From Effrenium voratum (Eukaryota; Sar; Dinophyceae; Suessiales; Symbiodiniaceae), in NCBI GenBank assembly GCA_963377175.1, contig CAUJNA010003290.1, forward strand, positions 427,480 to 491,479: a stretch of 64,000 bases of DNA, in the 5' to 3' direction. A program made the position numbers and the translations under genes. This document shows positions 8,567 to 20,024 of this stretch, one piece after another. The notes beneath the pieces were generated by a model. The model searched no databases, had not been told where the DNA came from, and saw only the letters and a list, made by a program, of their open reading frames with translations. The first letter of the stretch is position 1, and the number at the start of each line of letters is the position of its first letter.

Positions 8567-11500
8567 CTAGCGACTCTCACCCTTCAGGATCGCCTCCTTT
8601 GCCACCGAGTGGATGGCCGCCAGCCCCGACTTCTCCGGGTTGCTCAAAATGACCGTCCACAAGGCAGTGGAGACATCCCCCAGGCCATTCGAGGAGCTGA
8701 AGCGCATGCGGGGGGTGCTCGCGTCGCCCAGGACCAGCCGCTCATCCCTGGGAGGCTCCGTCGGCTCCACCCTCTTGTAGAACTCCATCCGGTCACGGAT
8801 CCACTGATCGTACAGCTGCTCCGGGGGCTCGTCCATCACCAGCTGCAAGCATGTGGCCTTGTCTTTGTGCCACCGCGTGATCTGGAGCAGCCTGGTCCCC
8901 CCGCGGCTCGCCCTCCAGAAGCCCTTGCAAAATCTGCACATGTAGCCCCCGGTGGTCTTGAACTTCTCCTTGCTCACCACCTCCCAGGCGCTGATGCTGG
9001 GCAAGACCAAGCCACACCCCACGGAGGCCCAAAACACATGCTTCGTCTCCTTGGGGAAGTGCTTGTTGATGTACTTCCGGCCCGCGACCGCCGTGACCGT
9101 GGCCGTGGTGATGGGCGGGTATCGCCTGGTGCCCTGGTCTGGTGTGCGAAGCGTGGTGTCTGCCCCCCCCAGGACCTTGGCCTTGGGGTCCGCCTCTTTG
9201 GCCGCTCCTCCCCCGGGGCCAGAGGCACCCAAGGGGGGGAGCAACCCATCTGCCGGATGAGGTCCTGGGAGTAACCCAACCTGTCGTACAAGGCCCCCGC
9301 CGCCTCCTGCGGGACCTGCTCCACCCAGTCGTGGACCACGTTGCAGCGCCAGTTGACCTTCACCTCCACCATCGAAGACTTGCTCAGGCCCGCCACCAAC
9401 TTGGTGTAGACCGAGTCGAAGGCCTTCAGCGATGCCAGCGGGAGGGTGATCCGCTCGTCGCAAACCGCCCTGAAACGCAGCGCCTCCTTACTGTCATGGA
9501 TGGGGGCCACTGGGATCTCCATCACGGGCAACGGGCAGTTGACGATGAAATTCTTGGCCGCCAAAAATGTCCCCATCTCCTTGAAGATGTAGCTCCATTC
9601 CTCCTTGCTGCGCGGCTTGGGGATGCCCAGGCTCTCCAGGAAGGGCACCGCCTCCTTCCTCATCTGGAGGATGTTGCCCATCCACTTGTCCGAGGTCGAG
9701 CCCTCCGCATTGCGGCCCCGGCGTTGCGTCTTCACGATCAACGCGAAAGTGGTCCAGGCCGAGTAGATGTACTTGAAAGTGAACCTGTGGGCGTACACCC
9801 CCGTCAGGCTCGGCAGGTCCCACGTTCTCGTCTGCCTGGCCCAAAACACCCCATCACCTTTCGCCCAGAAGATCCCCACCACCTGCTCCGGCGCCGGGCG
9901 CTCGCCCCGGTTCACCTGCGCTCGGATCTCCAAGGCCGTGTAGATGACTGGGTCGATGTGGTCCCGCTCGCACGTGAGTGGGTGAGTCCTGCGCTCCAGG
10001 GCCAGGAGCTCCTCCGGCGTGAGCTTGAACTGCTGGTCAGCGCCCCGGGGGATCTCACCGCTTGCGTGCTTCTTCCAAATCCCCCCAAACATCCGGAGTT
10101 CTCCCTGGTGCCTCTTCATCGCCCAGAGGATCAAGGACAGCTTGCCCTCCTCCGAGTCGAGGTCTTGCTGTGACATTGGCTGGTCCCCCCCGGGGCCAGT
10201 GGCACCCTTGGGGGGGGCCGGTGCCACCAGATCGGGCATCTCCTCCAGCAGCGCCTCCTGGTGCCATGGGTTCTGCGACGCTCTGAGCATCCTGATGTAG
10301 GGGACATACTTCTCCTTCATGTCTCCCACCTGGGGGATGTCCTCGGGGTCATCCAGCTCCAGGGGGCAGAATAGCCCCCTCTCCAGGGCCTGCCTGAGAT
10401 CATCCGGCCACGCCGACACTTCCAAGAGCTTGAGAGTGTGGTTGAGCATCCATGCCTGGTTGGTGTCCTGGGTGCGCTTGTTCGCCGCCTGAGCCTCCTG
10501 AATGGAGCCCATCGCCTCAGCCAATGCCTGGCTGGCGTCAACGCCCTTCCCTGGTCTCTCAGCTTGGCCTTGAACCGCTCCTCCCTCATTGGCCACCTCC
10601 TCTGACGGCAGGGCCTGCATGCCCTCCTGGAGAGGCGCCAGGATAGCCATCTCATTGTCCAGCATCTCCTCAGTGACCAACTCCTTGTGCCGCCGCCTGG
10701 CCGAGGACTCCTCCGGAGTCGGTTCCCGATGCTCCCTCAAGGCCTTATGCAGCTCCTCCTTCTTCCGGATCGCCTGGTCCACCTGGGGGTGGTAGAGCTG
10801 GAAGCTCTGAGCCTCCGCCTCCTTCAGGGACCGCTGCACTTTGACCTTGATCTCCTGGCATTCCCGGACCTTCAACGCCTCGTCGTCCGCCTCCATGGAC
10901 TGTCCACCCGCCTGTTAAGCGGGACCATGGTGATCTCATCTGCCGTGTCCGTTTTCGGAGGAGCAGGACCGTGCCGTCCACCAAGTTGCGGTTGGCCTGT
11001 GCCCGGGTACCACCGGGGCCAGCGGCACCCAGGCTTCCCCCTTCCCACTGCTGGATCCAGGTCGGCTTGCCCTCCACGATGAGCAGGTTGTAGGTGATGC
11101 CGTCCGCCTCATAGGTGGCCGAGGGTGCCTGGAAGGGGACGAACTCCTTGCCTGGGCAGACCCAGCACTGCTTGGCTGCCTCTGGCCACCCCGTGCCGCA
11201 TGCCTTGCACATGAACTTGTAATCGGAATGGCCTGCATCAAGCCTGTGCATTCGCTGGGTGCCAATGCACGCCTTGTTCCTCTGGAATTGCGAGGCCCAG
11301 ACCTCCTCCTGCCGGATCTGGATCTTCATCGGGACATAAGCCTCCAGGATACGAATCACCAGGTCCTCCGTGAGATTCTTCCCGACAAACTTGTGGAACA
11401 GGGAGACCGCCTCCTCCACCGTGACGTCCCTCAGCAAAGTGGCCGCCGATGCCGGAAGGACCGGGAAAAGGTCTGGGAGGTCCACCAGTTTGAAGTAACC

Positions 11501-11977
11501 GGGTCGGCCCTCAACCGGCACCAAGGAGACCGGTTTGTTCACATGAGCCGTGGTCTTCTGGGAAGCCGCCACGAAACCCCTCAGCCTCTTCGTGGGTGGC
11601 GTCTGTGCCTCCTCCGGTGGCGTGGCCCGCTCCATGACGTCCGCGTCTTCCATGTCCTTGTCCTCCTCCTCGGCGGGGCCAGGGGCACCCAAGCCGGAAG
11701 TCGGCGTGGCAAATGCCACACGGAGACGCTCCAGTGCACTGGAGAGGTCCTTCATCACATCGGTAGCCGAAGCCGACGGGGGGGCCTCGGGCTCGTCCAA
11801 AACCAGGCCGGCCGCCACTGCCGCCTCGCGTGTGCGAATTTCCTGGGCCTCCTGGCTGGCCATTTCAACCTCCTCCACGGTGAGTGTCTGGTCCTCAATC
11901 AGCTCAAAGGAGGTGGCCGAGGTTGCCGAGGAAGCCATTGCTTGATCGGGGTTAGGTTCGAAAGTGTCCAAACTCAA
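8567..11977 (-). pseudogene. Gag-like protein with frameshifts
   Basis: Three overlapping frames appear to be one broken gene. The first, from 11977, more likely starts at the internal Met of MASSATSATS (about 11938). It is acidic, then has a zinc-ribbon-like CKAC...CWVC pair near 11160. Around 10900-10970 the frame changes at least once, and a second part rich in Glu and Lys runs to about 9230. There a run of seven C on the minus strand marks another change, into the part ending at 8567, which contains a YMCRFC cysteine pair. I cannot match the protein to a named family. Its first place in the element, the cysteine pairs and the charged helical stretches suit a nucleocapsid-type Gag. Four GC motifs lie inside it. 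Confidence 0.6.
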
Positions 11978-12018
11978 ATTTTTTCACACAGATTGGGTTC
12001 CAGGAACCCAGGGCAATG

Positions 12019-12034
12019 CTTGAGCCAAAATGGC
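12019..12034 (-). other. Relict dinoflagellate spliced leader
   Basis: On the minus strand GCCATTTTGGCTCAAG matches the last 16 bases of the conserved 22-base dinoflagellate spliced leader, including the final AG. The upstream six bases do not match. It sits about 40 bases before the first ATG of the Gag-like frame. Such remnants are known where trans-spliced mRNA has been copied back into the genome. The match also forms one arm of an imperfect inverted repeat (about 12014-12056), so an accidental origin is not excluded. Confidence 0.7.
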
Positions 12035-13431
12035 AATTGGCATTGTGGTCAAGCATTCCAAACACAGTTCATGTTTCCACATGCGTTTCAACATTAACAA
12101 ATTATGAGCTAGAAACGCTTGGTTCTGATCCAATATCCACTATAGTATGCAATGATGAAATTAAATTACTGGCTTGCTTCCTTGGGTCCCCAGTTTGTTT
12201 GACACCTTCAATTAGGTGTCATGTGAGTCTCAAAACATGTGTTTCCGTTTGCCTTCCCTTTCAACAACACCGACAAAATGGTAAATCGTGCCAGCAAGAA
12301 AGCAGCCAACCCTATCCGAATGGGCAAATCGCTAAAAACGGCGAAGGGTGTCCAAAGTCAGACCCCAACATGAAACAGTGGCAGCAATGCAGTCAATCGT
12401 GAAGAAGCAAACGATTGAACAATTCGAAGTCTTAGTTGTCAGTCGTCCATAAGCTCATGGTACACTAAACATAGATATTTTGCCTAAACAACTAATCACC
12501 ACCTCCACTTGAAACCAAGTGGACAAAACCTCAGCAATCGGAACTTACTATATTTCCAACAATCTTGGAAGACCACGCTCTTCCTAAAAAGGCCTCCTGT
12601 TCGCTTCCATGACTGAGGAAAAAAAAGGCTTGGTTGGCACACCTTGGGGGGAGGGGTCCCAAACACCGGAGCAAACTTTTAAGCAACTGGCTGTTTGTTT
12701 GTTGCGGTTAGCCTTTTCAGATTGGTTTTGCAGGGAAAACAGAAAAACAAAAACACTCTGTTTGTTGAGTCTGGTCTGACACATATACCAACACGTGGTG
12801 GTTTTCTTTGCAGGTTCTAACCCCTTTCGGGAGACAAACCCACAGGCTGGTTCTAAACGTCTCCTGCCTTTAACTTTTTGGCTTGCCCAGCGCTGAAAGC
12901 GACAACCTTCTCTTCCAACACTGGGCCGAAAGCCCTAGGAAAATGGGCGGAATCTAAAGAGAAGGATGGGGGAAGAGAATGGGGAATCACCCTAGAGTTC
13001 TCAAAGCACGTCGGCCTTGTTCCCAAAAAAGTTTTGGGTATAAACTCTGCGCGCTTGAGGCAGGCGCTGAGTATACTTACATCGCCGGGCACGCACTGAG
13101 CACACCCTTGCGGTCGAGGCACTGTGCTTGTCAAAAGTTGGACGGGTCACACACTCACACAGGACAGGTTTTTGCGGCGGGCGGAACTCGCTCGGGCTTC
13201 CACATGAGCTTCTGCGAGCTTGCGCGGGAAACACGTCTTTCTTCCTGTCGAATCCCTTCCCTCATTGCCCTTGAGGCGAAAAGCCGCTCATGTGGACAGA
13301 TCATCCTCTTCCCACCGCACCTCCTCAAACAAGAGCCCTGCCGCTACGTCTACTTACGGAAGCACGGGAACCAAGCGCTAGATATCAGTTGGCTCTACAA
13401 GGGCTTCTGCAATTTAACCCCTACACAAACC

Positions 13432-13466
<35 letters not shown>

Positions 13467-15460
13467 AAGCGCCAATTCAAAAAAGGAAACAAGAGCACGG
13501 ACAAGTCTTAGAACGACTCTCACACGTTTCCGGCAACGCCCGCCCGGTCCTCCGCAGCTACACTTGGGTCCCTCTTCAGCGACGCGAAGAAGGAGGCGGG
13601 CTGACAAGGGCAAACTCTCAGGCTTCGCGGCTCGTGTGTGGCTCTGACCCGAAAAATAGAGCTGAGCTTTCTGCTTCCCCATTCAATCGGGACCTGCGAT
13701 GCCTTTTTCTTGTTCCAGGCATCTTTGCTGTCATCCCGTTGACCCACCACGACAACAGCCCGAAACGTATGGAATCACCAACATGAGGCGCTGATGCGCA
13801 TCCACTTTGATGAGCCTCACAAGGTGAGTCCTCTTCGCAATCCGTGCGTGTCGAACATGGCAAGCCAGCACTACCCCCGCATACGTCTGCCACAAGTGGC
13901 AGTCCAAACACAACCATCCCTCCACCCACCCACCCCCGCCACCCACCCTCAAGTCCGGGCCAACTCCTCCGAGCCTCCCGTCTACCCAGCATGCTGTCGG
14001 AGTCAATGCGACACCCTGCCAATGCCCACATTTCAATTCAAACAACTGGAAAGCTCTGAGAACAGCTTCACGAAGAACCCTCTGCCCGTTTGCTTGGGGA
14101 CTTGCCAATTGATGGACAAAAGGGGTGGTCAAATCGACCGCATCGCGCCTGAGACAGGGCGCCTGACCTGGATAGACGCCTGGAAAGACTGCCAATCCTC
14201 AGCACGAACGGCGAAAAACCCAGCCGTGCCAGGGATGAAACATGGGCTGGGAATTGAAACCAATTTCAACCGAGGGAAACAGTGGTTAGAATTTGTGTGA
14301 AACGGGAAATTGGGAAAACAGCCAAGTTCTTCGCATTCCCAAGGGCAAAAAAGCGACTGATGTGAAATCCCACCAAATGGGCAAGCAGGACGCGATCAGT
14401 CAGGCATTTTGAAAGCAATAGCCTGTCTCGGGATGGCTTTCGCCTGTCTCGGGATGTGCACTCAACTTTCGAGGGCTACCTTCCATTTCCATTATTTCCA
14501 GGAATCCTTCTAGAAAACCTCCAGAAACCCAGGGAAAAACGGCGATCGGTGTTTGCAAAGAACGATGGTTGAACGGAATGGAACAGGACTCAACCCCTAG
14601 AAACTTCAGACATCCCCACTAAAAAGCTAAAAAGCTAAAAATAGCTAACAAGCTTTGAAGCTAAAAAGCTAAGGAACCTGGCCGAGAGCCACCAAGAAAA
14701 CATCATCAGCACAGAACCGATTCTACCCCTCTGCTGAATCGCGCGCCCTTCAAGCTGAGCCTGCGGCACCTCTCCCTCTTCCAGCTGAATGGGTGCTGCC
14801 TCGGGCCTGAGGCGAAAGAGCGGCTTCGCCAAGACCCTGGTGCTTCACCATCAGATGGCCAACTGGTGAAGGTCCTACTGTGGACCTAAGAAACTCTGGA
14901 ATGGTGATTCCCATGTAAATACCAACGAACAATGGTTTCCCATGGTTTCCAAGTGGCGCACGATTTCGTCCATCCACAGTATGCTCCAGCCCTCTCTGAA
15001 AGCTCAACTGAACCAGGGCCTTAGCGACTCGCCACACGCAAAGGACACTTACTCGCTATTGACAAACAATGGGAAAATGATTGAAGCTCGTTGCACATGC
15101 GAACCATTCAGAAGTTCTGAGTTCCCATGGTAGGAACCGGATGGGCTCACGCCACGACCCAGCCACAAAGATGTGATACCAAACACTGCAAGCCACTCGC
15201 CAGGCTCAAAAACATCAAAAGTGAGGCCCACCTTGGGTGAAGCAGACCCGATCTCTTTGTAAATGGCATCTCTTTCTTTTTTCAGCCTTATGGTGCACGG
15301 AGACCTTAAACGTGGCTTCTGCCTTTCACAGAGGGTCCAAGTAGCTTCTAAGGAGGTACTTAGATCCCGTTTTACCCCCCAAAAGCCATCCTCAGGAGGT
15401 ACCAACGGACCCTCTGGGTTTCTGAAACAGTCCAAGCTAACTGCATGAAATTGCCATAGT
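12035..15460. other. Intergenic or intronic DNA
   Basis: No gene is supported here. A (GA)n run lies at about 13435-13463. CCCACCCACC-type C-rich DNA lies near 13920. The stretch at about 14620-14700 contains repeated GCTAAAAA units similar to those at 42920-43010 and 55540-55620. The long frames between 13500 and 14300 have no recognisable protein features, and opposing strands are equally open. Confidence 0.4.
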
Positions 15461-15469
15461 CTTGGTCTT

Positions 15470-15549
15470 CTCCAGATCTCCAGCCAGGCTCCGCGCAGCT
15501 CAGGCATGATCTCCAGCTTCTTGCTATTCGCTCGTACCGTCGGCCTCAA
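15470..15549 (-). CDS. Exon-like island (NSKKLEIMPELRGAWLEIW)
   Basis: A GC-rich island of about 80 bases reads on the minus strand as a charged, helix-prone segment. The family C element at 15560-15679 ends only about 10 bases upstream on that strand, and an AG is present between the two. I do not recognise the protein. The edges are unproven. Confidence 0.35.
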
Positions 15550-15559
15550 TTCAGATGTT

Positions 15560-15679
15560 CTTCCATTTGCTTAAGCCAGCTGGAGGCAACATGGCATGTA
15601 TGTCCAGTAATTAGGGATAGATTCTTTTGACAACCAACAAGAGAAAATAACAAACAACACTAACTTAAGCAGAAAGAAG
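15560..15679 (-). mobile_element. Family C TIR element, copy C1
   Basis: It starts with CTTCCATTTGCTTAAG and ends with a diverged inverse, CTTAAGCAGAAAGAAG. The interior has the family's GATAGATTC...ACCAACAAG block. The minus strand carries a CTCCAG acceptor-like sequence about 25 bases before the end. Confidence 0.7.
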
Positions 15680-16233
15680 TGTTGTTTAGGTCAATGTGAG
15701 CATCAACCTAGGTTGCAGTACAAGGCAAGTGGCCCGCCCCAGATTGCACTGCCGCCAATTTGTGTGGTGTACTTGCTCAACATGCGACCTTCGGGCTAAG
15801 GATGGGTGTGTGAGAGAAAATGAAAGAAACATAGGGTGGCCACAGCTGGATATCATTGCAGGGCATATGTGCTGGCAGTGGCTGAGCGAAGTACCAACTG
15901 CCCCGGCCGCAGTTTACTTCTCAACAGACTTCAGCCGTACTCTGGGAGCCGCATGGCGGTTTGACCTACGAAAAGGCAATGTGAAAATCTGCAAGCAAAA
16001 AGCAAGCTCAGTCTGCACAACGGACAATCAAACATCAGTACACACACGAGAAAGCGCGCACAGCAAATACAGGGAAGGGCCAACTCATTTCGCCCAAGGC
16101 GCACTCTTCCCAGACTCTCTGGCGGCTTTTCCCGCTTCGCCTCGGGCCTGGGCCGAGCAACCCACCGCTAGTGCCCAGTGACGTTGCGCGCTCGAAAATT
16201 AGACCCTAAAACAAAGGAACAGATACTACATGG

Positions 16234-16352
16234 CCATATGGCTGTGGCTCAAAAAACCGGTACCAAAAAACAACGGTACCAAAATGTAAGTGAAAACATG
16301 GACCAAAACCTGCGCAACCCCTCCTGTTTAATTTTGAGCCACACCCATATGG
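16234..16352. mobile_element. Family D TIR element, copy D1
   Basis: The ends are CCATATGGCTGTGGCTCAAAA-like on the left and its inverse on the right, nearly 20 bases each. The element could be read as TGGCTGTGGCTCAAAA termini flanked by TA, as for mariner-type elements. The interior of about 80 bases codes for nothing, so it is non-autonomous. Confidence 0.8.
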
Positions 16353-16625
16353 TAGGGCAGGAGAGGTCCTTAATCTTGCCACGCACGCATGTTCCAGCAG
16401 CCCCAATCAAGCCATGGTCATGGTCAGGCAGCTCATGTCATCTTGGCAGCTTAGAAGAGCGAACCGCCTTCTTGTCCAACAGATGCCCGGAAGGTCTCAT
16501 GGTAAGCGAACCAAGAGCTTGTTTACAGCTTGGTTCGTCTCATGGAGAGGCCCTGCAGGTCTTGATGCAGCACGTGATTGCATGAAGTTCTCTCAAGTCT
16601 TTGCTATGGGCGGATGCCCTAAATA

Positions 16626-16700
16626 CCCCCTACTCCAAATACCAGCTCTTTTCTGGGTACCATGTCGGCCCTGCAAAAAGCGGGTGTTCTGAGTAGGGGG
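16626..16700. mobile_element. Family B TIR element, copy B1, shortened
   Basis: It begins CCCCCTACTCCAAATACC and ends GAGTAGGGGG. At 75 bases it is about half the length of the other copies and lacks the central part. GGATGCCCTAAA occurs just outside both ends (about 16613 and 16707), a possible long target duplication. Confidence 0.7.
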
Positions 16701-16981
16701 GAAGGTGGATGCCCTAAACACCCCACTAAATTGCGATGCTTTGGGGTTGGTTTTGCAATAATTCGAAGAGGCATCCACAGCTCCCTGGTTGTCCCAGTTG
16801 TTCCCCACGGCGGAAGAAAACCTGATTGTCGCTGCTTCGTGCTTCGTGCGGGAGTTGTGGCGCGCGGCCAACTGGACATGGAAAATTGACTCCCAAAAAA
16901 CAACACAAACAACACACCCACATGGGCCTGTCCCAAAAGAGGAACACATCTTTGCAAGGTTTGCAAAGTGAAACCAATAGC

Positions 16982-17095
16982 TGGGTCCTCCAGCAGAGAG
17001 CTTAGAATAAGGGTACCAACTTTTTTCTGCAGTCTATTTTAGTAGGGGAACCCTCCCAACCAAAAATGGGTAAAAGGGCCCTACTGAGGGACCTA
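16982..17095 (-). mobile_element. Family A TIR element, copy A1
   Basis: Ends are TGGGTCCTCCAG and GAGGGACCTA. Read on the minus strand, the element begins with AG/GTCCCTCAG at its junction and ends with TTCTAAGCTCTCTGCTGGAG, which resembles a branch point and 3' splice site. An exon-like island begins about 20 bases away at 17115. Confidence 0.8.
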
Positions 17096-17114
17096 GAAAG
17101 GATACCCACCGAGT

Positions 17115-17235
17115 CGGTTTGAGCCACATGCTCGAATCGAGCTCGGGCCCGAGCACTTCGGGTTGGACCTCCGCGTGCTTCTTGCTGCTGGCCCGCGGTG
17201 GCCTCTCTGAGCGAGCGGTTTGCTCGGACCAACCC
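17115..17235 (-). CDS. Exon-like island next to A1
   Basis: A GC-rich island of about 120 bases is open in two minus-strand frames, both Arg/Glu/Ser-rich, so I cannot choose the frame. Family A element A1 follows immediately on the minus strand, starting with a CTAG/GTCCC junction that could serve as a donor. Confidence 0.25.
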
Positions 17236-17814
17236 ATGGGCGGAACTAGATGAGGGAGTGAGAACTGCTAGAGGACTTGGGAAAGGTAGTAAGTCCCCTC
17301 GTTTTTTTTTTTAATGGGGCAATTGGGTGACATGTCCCAAATAAGCCACAAACTACCGGACAAAACCCTATATTGGGTGTGAAACTTGAACGTGTTGCCC
17401 TCCCAACTAAGATGAAAGCCCACATGCCTCCTGTGCAAGTGGAGAATAGTCTAACCAAAAAAGGCCTGTGTGCTTCTTTGCCTTTCTTCGGAGGGTATTT
17501 CTGTGGTTCCCAAGCTACCAACAAAACCCAGCAATCACGGGGCCGAATCTTCATTGGTGCGACCCTTAGTAGATCTTGTTTACATGGCATCCCCACCAAC
17601 CATGTTTGAGGCTCCCCATTCAATATCAACGTCTTGACAGTCACATGGGCATATTGTCTCACAATGAGCCGGACGTCTCCAGGTAGTTCAGTTTCCTCTG
17701 GATGTCCTTTTCTGGATGTCCTTTTCAAAAGGGTATTTCCACAATCCCTTTGTTTGTTGCAACCAACGTGCAACAAAAACCTCAGAGATAAAAATGTGTC
17801 TTTTTTAACAACAT

Positions 17815-17937
17815 ACCAAAAGGGTACTTCGGCACATGCATGGTTCTCTGCTTGCCTTCCTGCTTCAGCCTTTGAATGCCACAGATCTTGGGCCGCCGGC
17901 GACGGGTCGCTGTCTTGGGCCAGCTGCAGCGTCAGCC
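17815..17937 (-). CDS. Exon-like island (LTLQLAQDSDPSPAAQDLW)
   Basis: On the minus strand a strong acceptor-like sequence, GCATTTTTTTGTCAG, precedes a frame reading LTLQLAQDSDPSPAAQDLW and then HSKAEAGRQAENHACAEVP. The segment is hydrophilic and helix-prone. The 3' edge is uncertain. It belongs with the other minus-strand islands. Confidence 0.4.
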
Positions 17938-19597
17938 TGACAAAAAAATGCGCAGCGACTTTTTTTGAAAAAAAAGAAACAACAACAACATCCGGATGGG
18001 CCATTTGAGTCGACCCGTTTCTGCAACTGGGGGTTGATTTTTGTTTCTCCATTTGGGGTCCCCAATTGACCCCAAGGGAGATCCCATGTAAAGGACTCTA
18101 AGTCCAAATCTGAAATGAGCTATCCTGATGTCCAGGCGATCTCGCCAAACATAGGCAGATAGATCCCAGATCCCTTAAACGTGCTTCATTCTAGGTAAAT
18201 TCCCCATTCTTTCAAGGGATCCTTCTTTCCAGAAAACCTCCAAAAACCAGAGGGGCAACGGCTGGCTTTTAAAAAGAACGATGGCTGAAAAGAATGGAAG
18301 AGGAACCAACCCCTTAGATTCATGAGAAGCTCCGGGCATGTTCAGACTCCCGTCTGACCCATTTGCGAGGTCAGCGCGGGCCATCGATTTGAGTCAAAAC
18401 TCCCAAGGACTCATCACAGTTCTGTGAGCCCTTCTTGTCTAAGATCCCTTTCTTAGGACTCCACTTCCTGAGTGGCTTTTGGCCAAAGGAGTCTGAGCTT
18501 CTTAGTTACCACCATGTTTTTATTCCCAAAAGAAGTCCGAGCTTCTGATTTACCGCCATTTTGCTTCTTCCCACCAAGTTCGAAGTCCAGGAGCTCAGGA
18601 AGTGAGAGGAAGAAGCCGAAGCCCAAGGCAGCCGTTTCTCAAATTGCACTGCCACCAGCTCAAAGGAAACCTCCCGGATTCCATATTTGGGCAACAGAAA
18701 AGCCAGCTTCCGAGCCCACAGTGCCTGGGTCCTTTGAAAGGAACGGGATGCCAAACGAGGACCAGCAGTTTTTGGACAAAGCGGCAGGCATCTGGGTGAA
18801 CTATAATATTTCACCAGCCTGAAATAAGGTGGTTGGGGGGCCATTCCCCACATAAACCACCCATTTGGGGCGAGGTCGTGTGAGGTCGTTATACTTCACC
18901 CAGATGCATGGAATATGCCAGCAGGAGACAACTGGCATCCTCCAGTGGGCACAGTGCCACCGCTCCGAAGCGAGGACATCAAACAGATTTCCTGAACCAA
19001 TTTATTGCTTTGCTCCAGCGAAGACTGGTTGTCTTGAGGCTGTCAAAGGCGCTCAGCACTGCCCTCCGCCGTCAAATAACAGATGCAGCAAGCCCGATCA
19101 TTACAATTAATATGTCGAGATTCTATTGTATCATGGTGTGTGAGGCAATGCAACGTAAAAGCACATACTACAACAAAGCGGCTGCCTTTGGTGAGTTGCT
19201 GGCTTCTATAAAACGGGAATGTGCAAGACTTTTGTACAGGGGCCCTCTCCATCCCTTTCAATTTGGGTTTATCTTCTTTTGGTGTGCTGTTCATATCCAT
19301 CCCAAGGCACTCACTCGGTGTTTCACAAACATTGAGACCAAACATGAGGAGCCTAAAGGCCTAATATTTGGTTTATTTCAACTGAGCATTCCTTGCTTCC
19401 GCAACACAGCATTGAAACCAAAACGGAGACAGTTACATTAGGCAAAGTCCATGCTCTGCGTGGCACCCTGCGTGCCATCACAAAGAGACACACTCATTTG
19501 GGTGTGCTTTTTTGAGGGTACCCCTTTGTTGGTGGTTTTAAAGGGAAACCAAAAGGACACCCCACAGCTTCAGGGAAGCGTCAGAGGGAGCTTGAGG

Positions 19598-19675
19598 TAA
19601 GGGCCGAGAAATCTCCAGCTGCAGCTGGGTGTTCTCTTGGCGCAGCCTCGAAACGACCAGAGCAGCGGACTCGCA
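19598..19675 (-). CDS. Exon-like island (coiled coil)
   Basis: The minus strand reads ESAALVVSRLRQENTQLQLE, a heptad-compatible coiled-coil segment, in about 75 bases. On the plus strand GAGCTTGAG/GTAAGG also looks like a donor, so a plus-strand exon is a weaker alternative. Confidence 0.4.
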
Positions 19676-20024
19676 CGATACGCCATGAAACCGCTCAGCT
19701 AGGCGATCCCCTCAATCGATCTGGAGATATTCGGTCAAGCAACATGTACGGGAAGAGGGTTCTAGGGGTAACTTCCATTTCCATTCTTTCCAGGGATCCT
19801 TCTTGTTTGAAAACCACCAAAACCCTGGGGAAATGGCCGGTTGTTGAAAGAACGATGGCTGAAAAGAATGGGGAATCAACCCCTAGATACATCGTTGCAT
19901 CCCCACCGCTTCCATATAGGATGATTTGGGCGGGGACGTCTGTCGTTTCACAGCCGACCAAACTGACGCCCGCTGCAAGTGTCGTTAGGCCACTCATCGG
20001 AGATATTTATCAGCTTTCCTCCAA

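Larger units (their letters stand above)
2064..11690 (-). repeat. Eight dispersed copies of a 16-bp GC motif
   Basis: The plus-strand consensus is GGGGCCAGNGGCACCC. Copies lie at 2064-2079, 3431-3446, 5895-5910, 7128-7143, 9215-9230, 10192-10207, 11015-11030 and 11675-11690. Six match at nearly every fixed position; those at 2064 and 5895 are looser. All point the same way. Within coding parts the minus strand reads GA-x-GP, with x being A, P, S or T, usually preceded by L and followed by G. The copies at 2064 and 5895 lie in noncoding flanks or overlap a stop codon. On the minus strand GGGTGCC-NCT-GGCCCC can fold as a short imperfect hairpin, often boxed by runs of C and G. I saw no other copy outside the retroelement. 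Confidence 0.85.
1889..12034 (-). mobile_element. Tyrosine-recombinase retroelement, partly decayed
   Basis: This minus-strand block holds, in 5' to 3' order on its own strand, a Gag-like frame, a tyrosine recombinase and a methyltransferase-like/RT/RNase H protein. The combination of a reverse transcriptase with a tyrosine recombinase instead of a DDE integrase is the hallmark of the DIRS/Ngaro/PAT/VIPER order. The recombinase lying before the RT recalls the VIPER arrangement. The Gag and recombinase regions need several frame changes to be read through, while the RT protein is open throughout. The limits are inferred: the low end is set at a 163-bp direct repeat and the high end at a spliced-leader remnant. 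No target-site duplication was found, so this could also be two elements side by side. Confidence 0.7.

Noticed and set aside
8444..10173. Plus-strand frames of 276 and 343 codons opposite the Gag-like region
   Set aside because: No recognisable motif; they mirror the codon bias of the minus-strand frames, which carry cysteine pairs and continuous charged helices.
3431..11690. GA-x-GP peptides as 2A-type ribosome-skipping sites
   Set aside because: The required D-x-E-x-N-P-G-P pattern is absent, and the motif also occurs in noncoding flanks.
13501..14300. Overlapping frames of 137-168 codons on both strands
   Set aside because: Both strands are equally open, with no domain pattern and no splice context.
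17246..18052. A 268-codon minus-strand frame as one gene
   Set aside because: Only about 17815-17937 looks coding and it has an acceptor inside the frame. The rest reads through low-complexity and intron-like DNA.
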